A stretch of 12,355 nt of DNA from Flavobacteriales bacterium UBA4474 (GTDB taxonomy: Bacteria; Bacteroidota; Bacteroidia; Flavobacteriales_D; Sanyastnellaceae). Of this stretch, positions 5,547 through 12,355 are shown one piece after another; position 1 is the first letter of the stretch, and each line of letters starts with the position of its first letter. A program made the position numbers and the translations under genes. The stretch is from positions 1-12,355 of the forward strand of contig DGOE01000052.1 of the NCBI GenBank assembly GCA_002389295.1. The letters run 5' to 3'. Below the pieces are notes generated by a model, which saw only the letters and a program-made list of their open reading frames with translations, made no database searches and was not told the origin of the DNA.

Positions 5547-8489
5547 TTAGCGCAACAGCGTGACGGTACCGGTGTATGTCTTGAACGCGTCGCAGCTCCC
5601 TTGGGCCTCCAACTTCCAGGTAAACACCTCTGTTTTGTGGGAGAGCCCCTCATTTCTGGGGCTGCCGTTCCACCACCAGTCTTCGTCATCCGTTTCGAAA
5701 ACGGGGTGGCCCCAGCGGTCAAATATCCACATGTAGAACGACTCCACACCTGTCATGACGGGACCGAAACCATCGTTGATTCCATCGTTGTCCGGCGTAA
5801 AGGCAGAGGGAACGAATACATTCATTCCGTCGATGATGTCGATCTCTCGTGAAGTCTCAGAGGTACAGCCGTCTCCATTGACCACCGTCAGCACCACTTC
5901 GAAGCTGCCAGAAGACAGATAAGTATGTGCCGCAAATGCTGCGCCGCCTGTATCGCCACCCGGCCTGCTCAGCGCGTATCCATCTCCGAAGTCCCAGTGG
6001 CGCAGGCCGATGGAATCTGCTGTCAGGTCTTCGAATGCCACATCAGCGCCGGGGAAACAAATCTCTTCGGGCCCTGTGAGGAAGACCACTTCTGAGGGAT
6101 AGGTAGCGGGCACATCGACCGAGACGGTGGTCAGACACCCGTTGCCGTCGAGCAGCTCCACTTCGTAAGAACCGGCCTCCAATCCTGTCTGCTGCTCCGT
6201 AAACGCCGTCAGCGGCACAGGCACCCCAAAGCCATCGGGCCAGATTACCTCTGCCGGTGGCACATCCACCGCAAATGCCGCCCGCAGTTCGCCCTCGCCC
6301 GACAGGCAGGTATCCGGCTCCGCACTCATGATCAGCAAAGGAGCCGCAGGGGCCGACAACATCAGCGTGTCAAAGGCAGTGCAGCCGTTGGCGTCGACCA
6401 CGATAAACGTATTCTCTCCAGACGCCAGGCCCACGAGGGTGTCGTTTGTGGTCAAGCCATCTTCCGCAGGGAAGGCATAATTGGGAATGCCTCCCGACGC
6501 ATCGAGCAACACCACACCGTCTTGGGAATCCGCGCAACGGACGGCAAAGCCATTGTAGTCTGAAAGGATGGAGGCGGAGATGTTGAGTTCTGTGGGTGCG
6601 GTCAACTCCACTTCTATGGTGTCGGTGCAACCGAGCATGTCGGTGACCACCCCTTTGTACAAACCCACCGACAGACCGCTGGTATCCACTGTAGAAAAGT
6701 CAGAGGCTTGCCATTGCCAGGTGTAGTCACCTCCTTCCAAGTACCCGCCGCTGGCCGCCTCCAGTATGGAGCCGTCATTGGCATCTGGGCAAGAGACCTC
6801 ATAGCCGCTGTAAGGTGCTGGTGCCACGGCTTCCGCCTGCACATCAAAGACTTCGATGAGCGCACTCCAGGTGGACGAGGCTCCGCATATGGAAGACAGG
6901 GTCACCTCAAATCCACCCGTCTGCGACAAAATCAAGGAGATGGTGTCGACGGTGCCTGGTTGGACCTCCCATTCAATTCCCGGTCCGGTCACTTCCCAGT
7001 ATTGGTGACAGCGCAGGCCGAGCTCGGTGGTGTTGACGAGGTTGACCGTGTCACCGATGCAAACCTTGGTTTCATCGGCTTGGAATTGAGGCTCATTGAA
7101 GCATACCTGACATTGGTACACGTCTTCAGGCTCGAATGCTGAAACGGTGATGGGACCGGAAAAAGGCACGGTCAGAAAAGGCTCTGAGGACACCTGATCG
7201 GCCACCGTTACCGGCACGGGCAGCGAAACCATGGTCACGGGTACGTTCTGACAAGAAACGGTTCCATCAAAATCCGCACGGATGAACAATGGATCCATGG
7301 ATCCACCCTCGTTTCCAAAAACACTGGATGAGGTGTAGGCAGATATCGTGTAGCCCAGTTCATCGTCAAATCGGACCCCAACAGCTTTGTCCCGCTCGTT
7401 GCCTCCGTAAGTCTGCGCCCATTCCACAAACCCCGAAGTGTTCAACTTGGCCAAGAAGATGTCGTGCTCTTCCATGCTCTGCGACAGCACCTCTGGATAG
7501 TCGGATGCCGCCGCGCCATACCCGTCGGAACTGCCGAGCAGGGCCAAGCCGCCGGGCACAAAAATCAAGTCCCGGCCCAGGTCATCTCCGAGGCTGCCCA
7601 AGGCCCGCGACCAAATGGGCTGACCGTCCTCAAGGTTGAGCCGCATGAGCAGGATGTCCTCTTCTCCGATGCCCCCCGTGGTGGTGGCCCCGATGATATA
7701 GGCATCGCCGGTGGCCTGATCGACAAGGGCGTTGCACCCCCATGCGATGTGCTCGTTCTCTGTGAAGCCCGCACCGTAGGTTTTCATCCACACCGGATTG
7801 CCCAGCGCGTCTACCCGCGCCACTTCTACATCACGGCCGCTGAGCGGCTGATTGGTGACGAAAAGAAACCCCCCATCATTGAGCGGGGTGACGTTGAGCG
7901 CGTTCTTGCTCAAGGTGGGATACCGCTTGGCCCACAACACGTTGCCCATGTCATCCAACTTGAGCAGCACGGGGCGGGAAGAGGCCTGCCCCACCGCAAT
8001 GAATCCGCTGGCCAAAGGTTGCACATCAAAGATCCACGCCAAGTCCTGGTAATAATTGTACCATTCAAGGGCGCCATCCTGCCCAATTTTCATGACAAAA
8101 CCCTGGTCCTCGGTGATGTTGTTGCCCAATCCATCCACCCCGACCAATGTCGCCCGCGACCCACCAATGATGTATCCCCCATCGGTTGTGGGTTCTATGC
8201 TCTTTCCTCCTTCGGAATTGGACCCGCCGTAGAGGTTGAACCACTCGCGGTTTCCACAGGCATCCACCTTGTACACGTACACATCGCACCCACCGGCACT
8301 GCCGTTGTTTTGATGCTGTCCCGTGGCGATTAAACCGCCATCCTGAGATGTGGTGATGGCAAGTCCCCCCTGCATGTCGCCGAGGTTGTAGCGCCTGAGA
8401 AATGTTTGGTCCAGTGTGCCTTGCCCCCAGCAAAGTCCACAGCAAAGGGTGGCGAACAGCAATCCGGTATAGCCAAACAACCGCCTCAT
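5547..8489 (-). CDS. Secreted beta-propeller/SprB-like/PKD protein with T9SS type B sorting domain
   Basis: A complete 980-residue surface protein. Residues 1-23 are a signal peptide (...CCGLCWGQ). Residues about 24-410 contain repeated propeller-like blades of the kind 'DGGYIIGG...VMKIGQDGALEWYNYY' (DGGLIATG, DGGFLFVT, GDAYIIGATT, EWAQTYGGNERDKA). An Ig/PKD-like domain follows (about 462-550), then two SprB-type modules (YEVSCPDANDGSILEAASGG near 555; FAVRCADSQDGVVLLDASGG near 645), a related module to about 800, and a PKD domain with HWDFGDGY and HTYLSSGSFEVVLTV. Residues about 885-980 are a type B sorting domain (VFVPSAFTPDNDGINDGFGP, MWIFDRWGHPVFETDD, ending TYTGTVTLLR), which directs T9SS export to the surface. 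The ATG overlaps the stop of the upstream small gene (ATGA). It is likely an adhesin or extracellular structural protein; the ligand is unknown. Confidence 0.92.
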   Translation of the reverse strand: MRRLFGYTGLLFATLCCGLCWGQGTLDQTFLRRYNLGDMQGGLAITTSQDGGLIATGQHQNNGSAGGCDVYVYKVDACGNREWFNLYGGSNSEGGKSIEPTTDGGYIIGGSRATLVGVDGLGNNITEDQGFVMKIGQDGALEWYNYYQDLAWIFDVQPLASGFIAVGQASSRPVLLKLDDMGNVLWAKRYPTLSKNALNVTPLNDGGFLFVTNQPLSGRDVEVARVDALGNPVWMKTYGAGFTENEHIAWGCNALVDQATGDAYIIGATTTGGIGEEDILLMRLNLEDGQPIWSRALGSLGDDLGRDLIFVPGGLALLGSSDGYGAAASDYPEVLSQSMEEHDIFLAKLNTSGFVEWAQTYGGNERDKAVGVRFDDELGYTISAYTSSSVFGNEGGSMDPLFIRADFDGTVSCQNVPVTMVSLPVPVTVADQVSSEPFLTVPFSGPITVSAFEPEDVYQCQVCFNEPQFQADETKVCIGDTVNLVNTTELGLRCHQYWEVTGPGIEWEVQPGTVDTISLILSQTGGFEVTLSSICGASSTWSALIEVFDVQAEAVAPAPYSGYEVSCPDANDGSILEAASGGYLEGGDYTWQWQASDFSTVDTSGLSVGLYKGVVTDMLGCTDTIEVELTAPTELNISASILSDYNGFAVRCADSQDGVVLLDASGGIPNYAFPAEDGLTTNDTLVGLASGENTFIVVDANGCTAFDTLMLSAPAAPLLIMSAEPDTCLSGEGELRAAFAVDVPPAEVIWPDGFGVPVPLTAFTEQQTGLEAGSYEVELLDGNGCLTTVSVDVPATYPSEVVFLTGPEEICFPGADVAFEDLTADSIGLRHWDFGDGYALSRPGGDTGGAAFAAHTYLSSGSFEVVLTVVNGDGCTSETSREIDIIDGMNVFVPSAFTPDNDGINDGFGPVMTGVESFYMWIFDRWGHPVFETDDEDWWWNGSPRNEGLSHKTEVFTWKLEAQGSCDAFKTYTGTVTLLR

Positions 8490-8830
8490 GGTGCTGGAAT
8501 AGAGGGCATGACAGACAGCGTGTCAAAGGCGAGGAAGGTCACATGCTCTTCCTCATACCCCAGATCGGTCAACCAATCAATGTATCCTTCTTGGTCTTGG
8601 GCCAATGCTAAAGGCGTGCAAAAAATGACCTGGCTTTGCTGGGGCCTGCAAATGACCCAGTCCGCCCCTTTGTCTTCCAGAATGCCTTTGAAAAGCGGCG
8701 TTAGAAATGGGCACATGAAGCCTTCTTCTGCCATGGCAATCTCCACCCTCAACCATGCGGGTTCCATAACGGAACCTGCAATCACGGGGCCTGTCCATAG
8801 GGACAGGATTGTGAGACACAAGTGCAACAT
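8486..8830 (-). CDS. Small exported protein, possibly a degenerate HMA-like (ferredoxin-fold) domain
   Basis: A 114-residue protein with a likely signal peptide at 1-20 (MLHLCLTILSLWTGPVIAGS). The rest can be read as beta-alpha-beta-beta-alpha-beta: VEIAMAEE (28-35), a helix from C40 (CPFLTPLFKGILEDKG), ADWVICR (56-62), QVIFCTP (67-73), a helix about 79-90 and VTFLAFD (97-103). That order, and the position of M39-C40-P-F-L43, resemble heavy-metal-associated domains (GMxCxxC), but the second cysteine is replaced by Leu. C61 and C71 lie on predicted strands. Its TGA stop overlaps the next gene's ATG by four bases, so the two are almost certainly co-transcribed and translationally coupled. The gene is supported by this overlap and the signal peptide. 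The HMA reading is a fold-pattern inference, and metal binding is not shown. Confidence 0.75.
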   Translation of the reverse strand: MLHLCLTILSLWTGPVIAGSVMEPAWLRVEIAMAEEGFMCPFLTPLFKGILEDKGADWVICRPQQSQVIFCTPLALAQDQEGYIDWLTDLGYEEEHVTFLAFDTLSVMPSIPAP

Positions 8831-9004
8831 TTGGTTTGGCTATGCAAGGGTAAAACTACCCTAACGCTTACCAATTATGCCAACACTTATGCCCCGTTTC
8901 GTGCGCGATGGCAATTCATATATTATTATATTCTTATTATACTATTTGACCGTCTATGGGCATAAAAGGAGTACACAACAAATAAAGCATTTAACAGCCT
9001 ATGT

Positions 9005-9041
9005 AAAAGGGGGTTTGCAGGGCTTTCCCCCTTCTTTTTTA
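9005..9041 (+). terminator. Rho-independent terminator with no obvious upstream gene
   Basis: AAGGGGG (9007-9013) pairs with CCCCCTT (9027-9033) across a 13-base loop. The stem is followed by CTTCTTTTTT (9031-9040), which gives a strong plus-strand terminator. On the minus strand the stem is followed only by a short TTTTAC, so plus orientation is favoured. The nearest upstream genes point the other way, so it would end an unannotated short transcript or attenuate the leader of the protease gene that starts about 100 bases further on. Confidence 0.6.
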
Positions 9042-9116
9042 ATCTACTTCATCCTCAATTACAAAATTAGCCGCCTGCTGGATGGGATATTCTCACTCCG
9101 CGCAAGTTTAGCAGGT

Positions 9117-9124
9117 TAAATTCG
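9117..9124 (+). promoter_or_regulatory. Possible Bacteroidota -7 promoter element for protein B
   Basis: TAAATTCG differs from the Bacteroidota -7 consensus TAnnTTTG at one position and lies 18 bases before the ATG at 9143. No matching TTTG -33 element is evident around 9093-9097, so the call is weak. A related TAAATT occurs upstream of the paralogue at 801. Confidence 0.2.
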
Positions 9125-9142
9125 AGTCATTAACGTGAAGCA

Positions 9143-12100
9143 ATGAACCAAACCATCACGCTCCTCTTCGGCCTGTTTCTGGCCGTGATCCAAGTTCCCG
9201 CTCAATCCACCGGCTTTTCGAGCAGTGACGCGGCCAATGACCTCCCCGGTGCGAGGACTTGCCACGCCCACGAAAAGCACATCGAAATGATGGGGCTCCA
9301 GAAATATGCGGATGCCCAGCAGCGCATTGAACAGCACACGCAGACTTGGGCTCCCGTGGTGGCCCAGCAGCGCGCGGCCAGCCAAAATGCGATCATCACC
9401 ATCCCGGTGGTGTTTCACGTGGTGTACGCCAGCTCTGCCGAGAACATCTCCGATGCACAAATCCAAAGCCAATTGGATGTGCTCAATGATGATTTCCGCC
9501 GTTTGAATGCGGATGCCGACAACACTTGGCCCCAGGCTGCTGATACGGAGATCGAATTCTGCCTGGCCAGTTTCGACCCCCAAGGCAATCCTTCCAACGG
9601 CATCTTGCGCGTACCCACCACAGTGAGTGGATTCGGCACAAACGATGCTGTCAAGTCTTCGAGTTCCGGAGGATCTGATGCATGGCCTGCGGGAGATTAT
9701 TTGAATTTCTGGGTGTGCAACATTGGTGGCGGCATCCTCGGCTACGCGCAATTCCCCGGAGGGAGTGACGCTACAGACGGGGTGGTTTGCGGATACCAGT
9801 ACACCGGCACCATCGGCACCGCGACGTCACCGTTTGACCTGGGTCGGACCGCCACACACGAGGTGGGCCACTGGCTCAACCTGCGCCACATCTGGGGAGA
9901 TGGTGCTTGCGGCGCTTCTGACTTTGTGGACGACACGCCCGATTCAGACGGACCCAATTATGGCTGCGCTACGGGAAATGTGGCCTGCAGTACTGTTGAC
10001 ATGGTGGAGAACTACATGGATTATTCCGATGACGCCTGCATGAACCTCTTCACGCAGGGACAGACGGACCGGATGTTGGCCCTGTTCCAACCTGGAGGAA
10101 GCCGCGAAAGCCTGCTTTCGTCCAATGGGTGCGCTCCACCTTGCGAGATCGACTGTGGCTGTACCGATGCGACGGCGTGCAATTACGATGCTTCCGCTGT
10201 CAACGACGATGGCACCTGTGACTTCAGTTGCTACGGTTGTACCGACGCTGCGGCATGCAATTACGATGGTTCAGCAACCATTGACGACGGGTCGTGCGTG
10301 GCGGGTGGACCCCAAACGTTCACCATGTCGCTCACCACCGACACATATGGCGCTGAAACGTCCTGGACGCTCACTGACGCCTCGGGCGCCACAGTGATGT
10401 CGGGCAGCGGGTATGCAAACAGCACCAACTATACTGCTTCTGAGCAGCTGTGCTACGGGTGTTATACGCTGACTGTCAACGACTCCTATGGCGACGGCAT
10501 GTGCTGCACATATGGAAACGGCGGCTACAGCCTGACGGTCAACGGTGAGGAAGTGGCCTCTGGTGGAACCTTCAGCAGCAGCGATGTGACCAACTTCTGC
10601 GCGGAGCCTTCGGATATCCCGGGGTGCACCACGGCTTCAGCTTGCAACTACAACCCGAGTGCCACGGTCGACGACGGTTCCTGCGCCACGCTGGACGCCT
10701 GCGATGTATGCGGTGGCCCCGGCGCCATCTTTGAATGCGGCTGCACGGACATTCCCGTAGGGGACTGCGATTGCAACGGAAACCAAGCGGACGCCATTGG
10801 CGATTGCGGTGGTTCCTGCACGGCGGATGCGGACAGCGACGGCATCTGCGATGACGTTGACCCCTGCGTTGGCACAGTGGATGCCTGTGGCATTTGCAAT
10901 GGCCCCGGCGCCATTTATGAATGCGGCTGCACGGACATACCGGCTGGTGATTGCGATTGCAATGGCGGGCAAGTTGATGCCATTGGCGTCTGCGGTGGCG
11001 ACTGCACAGGAGATGCTGATCAAGATGGCATCTGCGACGACGTCGACACCTGTGTCGGCACGCTTGATGAATGCGGCGTGTGCAACGGCCCGGGCATCCC
11101 GGCCGGAGACTGCGACTGCCTCGGAAACCAACTTGACGCCATCGACGTGTGTGGCGGCACCTGTGCGGCGGATGCCGACGGGGACGGTATCTGTGATGAT
11201 GTGGATGATTGCGTAGGCCAAGTGGATGCCCTCGGTGTCTGCAACGGTTCCTGTGCGGCAGACGAGGATGAAGACGGCATTTGCGACGATGTGGACGACT
11301 GTGTGGGCCAAGTGGATGCCCTCGGCGTGTGCAATGGCAATTGCCCGGCAGACGTGGACGAAGATGGCATTTGCGACAATGCCGAGGTCCCCGGTTGTCA
11401 GGATGGCGCGGCGTGCAACTTTGACCCGGCGGCTACCGACGATGACGGTTCCTGCATCTTCTTGGGAGATGCCTGTGACGATGGCAATGCCCTGACGCTG
11501 GGCGATGTCTACACCAACTGCGCGTTGGCCAATTTCGGCTGCCAAGGTGTGGGCCCTGAGGTCATCTACGAGGAAACTTTCCAAGACTTGGGCGCGGACT
11601 ATGGCTGGACAGGCAACACCAACACCGCCATCAACGAAACAGAATGGAGCATCCAAGTTGGAGGGGCCACCGATTGGTTCAAGACGGTGTCATCCAACGG
11701 CGACCTCATTTTTGAAGGGCGCGACACAGACTTTGACTGCGTCTGGACAACCCGTGAAATCGATGTGAGTGGATTCACCGAACTCGAAGTCAGCGCCGCC
11801 TTCTCGGAAGTAGGCGCCCTCGAAAACGCTGACTTTGTGCGCATCGAGTACATCCTCGATGGACAGACCACAGTGATCCAAACCCTTTCCAACGACTTCG
11901 GCACCAACAACATCGACCAGATTTCCATCCCCGATGGCAACACCGTTCAATTGCGGGTGGTCCTGGCGACAAACGCCAACAACGAGCGCATCGCTTTTGA
12001 CGACGTGTATTTGTTTGGTGTGCCCAACTGCGTGGATTCAGACGGTGACGGCATTTGCAATGAAAATGACCTCTGCTCGGATTTGACAGCGTGCAACTTC

Positions 12101-12355
12101 AGCGACACCCAGGCAACAGGATGCCTGTTCGATGACGCCTGCGGTGTGTGTGGCGGACCGGGTGAAGTATTCGAATGCGGTTGCAACGACATCCCTGCGG
12201 GAGACTGCGACTGCGATGGCAACCAACTCGACGCCTTGAACGTGTGCGGCGGAACCTGCGCAGCGGACGCCGATGCCGACGGCATCTGTGACGATGTGGA
12301 TCCTTGCGTTGGTCAATTGGACATCTGTGGCGTGTGTAACGGCCCCGGCGCGGTG
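9143..12355 (+). CDS. Secreted M43-type metalloprotease with expanded Cys/TSP3-like repeats, 5' part (protein B; C-terminus outside window)
   Basis: The frame is open from ATG 9143 to the last base (1071 codons, no stop). Residues 1-21 are a signal peptide ending VPAQ. R38-T-C40 may be a cysteine switch. The M43 catalytic domain carries HEVGHWLNLRH (zinc ligands H239, H243, H249; E240) and the Met-turn NYMDY (M292). Next come the cysteine cassette (332-385), a beta domain with YGDGMCCTYGNGGY (about 391-487), tandem repeats with DxDxDG acidic loops and GDCDCNG/GVCNG motifs (about 533-760), a jelly-roll-like domain (about 805-963, from EVIYEETFQDLG to RIAFDDVYLFGV), and renewed repeats from about 1012. 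It is closely related to protein A from the signal peptide through the first repeat module, then diverges. The start matches that of A. The missing end probably carries the secretion signal. It is presumably a secreted zinc endopeptidase; the substrate is unknown. Confidence 0.9.
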   Translation, partial: MNQTITLLFGLFLAVIQVPAQSTGFSSSDAANDLPGARTCHAHEKHIEMMGLQKYADAQQRIEQHTQTWAPVVAQQRAASQNAIITIPVVFHVVYASSAENISDAQIQSQLDVLNDDFRRLNADADNTWPQAADTEIEFCLASFDPQGNPSNGILRVPTTVSGFGTNDAVKSSSSGGSDAWPAGDYLNFWVCNIGGGILGYAQFPGGSDATDGVVCGYQYTGTIGTATSPFDLGRTATHEVGHWLNLRHIWGDGACGASDFVDDTPDSDGPNYGCATGNVACSTVDMVENYMDYSDDACMNLFTQGQTDRMLALFQPGGSRESLLSSNGCAPPCEIDCGCTDATACNYDASAVNDDGTCDFSCYGCTDAAACNYDGSATIDDGSCVAGGPQTFTMSLTTDTYGAETSWTLTDASGATVMSGSGYANSTNYTASEQLCYGCYTLTVNDSYGDGMCCTYGNGGYSLTVNGEEVASGGTFSSSDVTNFCAEPSDIPGCTTASACNYNPSATVDDGSCATLDACDVCGGPGAIFECGCTDIPVGDCDCNGNQADAIGDCGGSCTADADSDGICDDVDPCVGTVDACGICNGPGAIYECGCTDIPAGDCDCNGGQVDAIGVCGGDCTGDADQDGICDDVDTCVGTLDECGVCNGPGIPAGDCDCLGNQLDAIDVCGGTCAADADGDGICDDVDDCVGQVDALGVCNGSCAADEDEDGICDDVDDCVGQVDALGVCNGNCPADVDEDGICDNAEVPGCQDGAACNFDPAATDDDGSCIFLGDACDDGNALTLGDVYTNCALANFGCQGVGPEVIYEETFQDLGADYGWTGNTNTAINETEWSIQVGGATDWFKTVSSNGDLIFEGRDTDFDCVWTTREIDVSGFTELEVSAAFSEVGALENADFVRIEYILDGQTTVIQTLSNDFGTNNIDQISIPDGNTVQLRVVLATNANNERIAFDDVYLFGVPNCVDSDGDGICNENDLCSDLTACNFSDTQATGCLFDDACGVCGGPGEVFECGCNDIPAGDCDCDGNQLDALNVCGGTCAADADADGICDDVDPCVGQLDICGVCNGPGAV
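10136..10297 (+). repeat. 162-bp cysteine-rich cassette, copy 3 (in protein B)
   Basis: This encodes PPCEIDCGCTDATACNYDA and a second half ending ATIDDGSC. It has the same length and position after the catalytic domain as copy 1 in protein A. At its 5' half it is slightly closer in protein sequence to copy 2 (both read CGCTDATACNYD). Confidence 0.85.
10739..11095 (+). repeat. 186-bp tandem repeat (62 residues) in protein B
   Basis: Two successive units start at 10739 and 10925, each beginning GCTDIP(V/A)GDCDCNG and passing through (D/E)-rich DGICDDVD and GVCNGPG-like segments. The period is 186 bases. The second unit loses its last few residues and runs directly into a third, partial unit at 11096 (IPAGDCDCLGNQLDAID). 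A further copy begins at 12179 and leaves the window. Confidence 0.8.
11198..11377 (+). repeat. 90-bp tandem repeat (30 residues) in protein B
   Basis: Unit starts at 11198 and 11288 are 90 bases apart, and the pattern ends at 11378. Both units encode DDVDDCVGQVDALGVCNG followed by (S/N)C(A/P)AD.DEDGIC. The two units are nearly identical at protein level and very similar in DNA, which indicates recent tandem duplication. The acidic loops resemble calcium-binding TSP3 repeats. Confidence 0.85.
12179..12355 (+). repeat. Distal copy of the 186-bp repeat, cut by the window end
   Basis: This encodes GCNDIPAGDCDCDGNQLDAL, then GTCAADADADGICDDVDPC and GVCNGPGAV at the last base. It restarts the repeat pattern after the jelly-roll-like domain, so that domain is bracketed by repeat modules. 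Confidence 0.75.

Larger units (their letters stand above)
8831..9142. other. AT-rich intergenic region between divergent genes
   Basis: This 312-base region separates the leftward three-gene set from the protease gene at 9143, and it is clearly more AT-rich than the flanking genes. It includes a tandem TTATTATA at 8923-8930 and 8934-8941 (11-base spacing) and a strong intrinsic terminator at 9005-9041. For the leftward set, the minus strand has TAGTTTTA just upstream of the 8830 start, one mismatch from TAnnTTTG, without a well-placed -33 TTTG. I saw no tRNA, rRNA or convincing small gene. An open frame at 8877-9119 runs through the terminator and is not credible. Confidence 0.6.

Noticed and set aside
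7464..8333. Plus-strand open frame (289 codons) opposite the T9SS protein
   Set aside because: It is antisense to a well-supported 980-residue protein and has no domain or start context.
8877..9119. Open frame of 80 codons in the AT-rich intergenic region
   Set aside because: It runs straight through the intrinsic terminator at 9005-9041. Its hydrophobic stretch comes from AT-rich sequence and there is no supporting context.
10637..11656. Long minus-strand open frame (339 codons) opposite protein B
   Set aside because: It is antisense to a repeat-rich gene whose GAC/GAT/TGC-biased codons leave few reverse stops. Its translation only mirrors the repeats, with no signal peptide or domain.
10739..12355. 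CRISPR-like array
   Set aside because: Repeats are in-frame coding units of 90 and 186 bases without unique spacers. They encode cysteine- and Asp-rich protein repeats.
1..12355. Mobile element, phage or defence system
   Set aside because: No transposase, integrase, terminal inverted repeats, nuclease, toxin-antitoxin pair or phage gene was recognised on either strand.

Overview
The window looks like chromosomal DNA from a moderately GC-rich member of the Bacteroidota, probably a marine Flavobacteriales relative (Cryomorphaceae, Schleiferiaceae or Crocinitomicaceae type). The main reasons are the type B C-terminal sorting domain of the type IX secretion system (T9SS), SprB-like and PKD modules, M43 metalloproteases followed by cysteine-rich 'GCTD..ACNYDP.A...DGSC' repeats, a dockerin-like C-terminus, and a lipoprotein with an 'RRYAKGFHV' motif. 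Almost every gene encodes an exported protein. The genus cannot be named from the sequence alone.

Layout, left to right. (1) Positions 1-699, minus strand: the N-terminal part of a secreted protein that runs into a glycine tract and leaves the window. (2) A 140-base divergent intergenic region. (3) Positions 840-4799, plus strand: a complete 1319-residue M43 metalloprotease (protein A) with cysteine-rich cassettes, a choice-of-anchor-B/LVIVD-type propeller domain, a P-domain-like sandwich and a dockerin-like end. (4) Positions 8830 to 4815, minus strand: a tight three-gene set, with a 4-base ATGA overlap and then a 27-base gap. It encodes a small exported protein that may have a degenerate heavy-metal-associated (HMA) fold, a 980-residue T9SS type B surface protein, and a lipoprotein with C-terminal membrane helices. 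(5) Positions 8831-9142: an AT-rich intergenic region with a good plus-strand intrinsic terminator that has no visible gene upstream of it. (6) Positions 9143 to the window end, plus strand: a second M43 metalloprotease (protein B), paralogous to A over the signal peptide, catalytic domain and first accessory domains. After that it diverges into long tandem calcium-binding/cysteine repeats and a carbohydrate-binding-like sandwich. Its reading frame is open to the last base (1071 codons).

The genes suggest a surface and secretome locus: two secreted zinc proteases that share a head but carry different modular tails, flanking an operon for a large secreted beta-propeller/PKD protein. The most distinctive structure is a 162-base cassette present three times at exactly the same length. 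Two of the copies bracket the anchor-B region of protein A, which points to assembly by domain shuffling or recombination. I saw no RNA gene, insertion sequence, CRISPR array, integrase or defence system.
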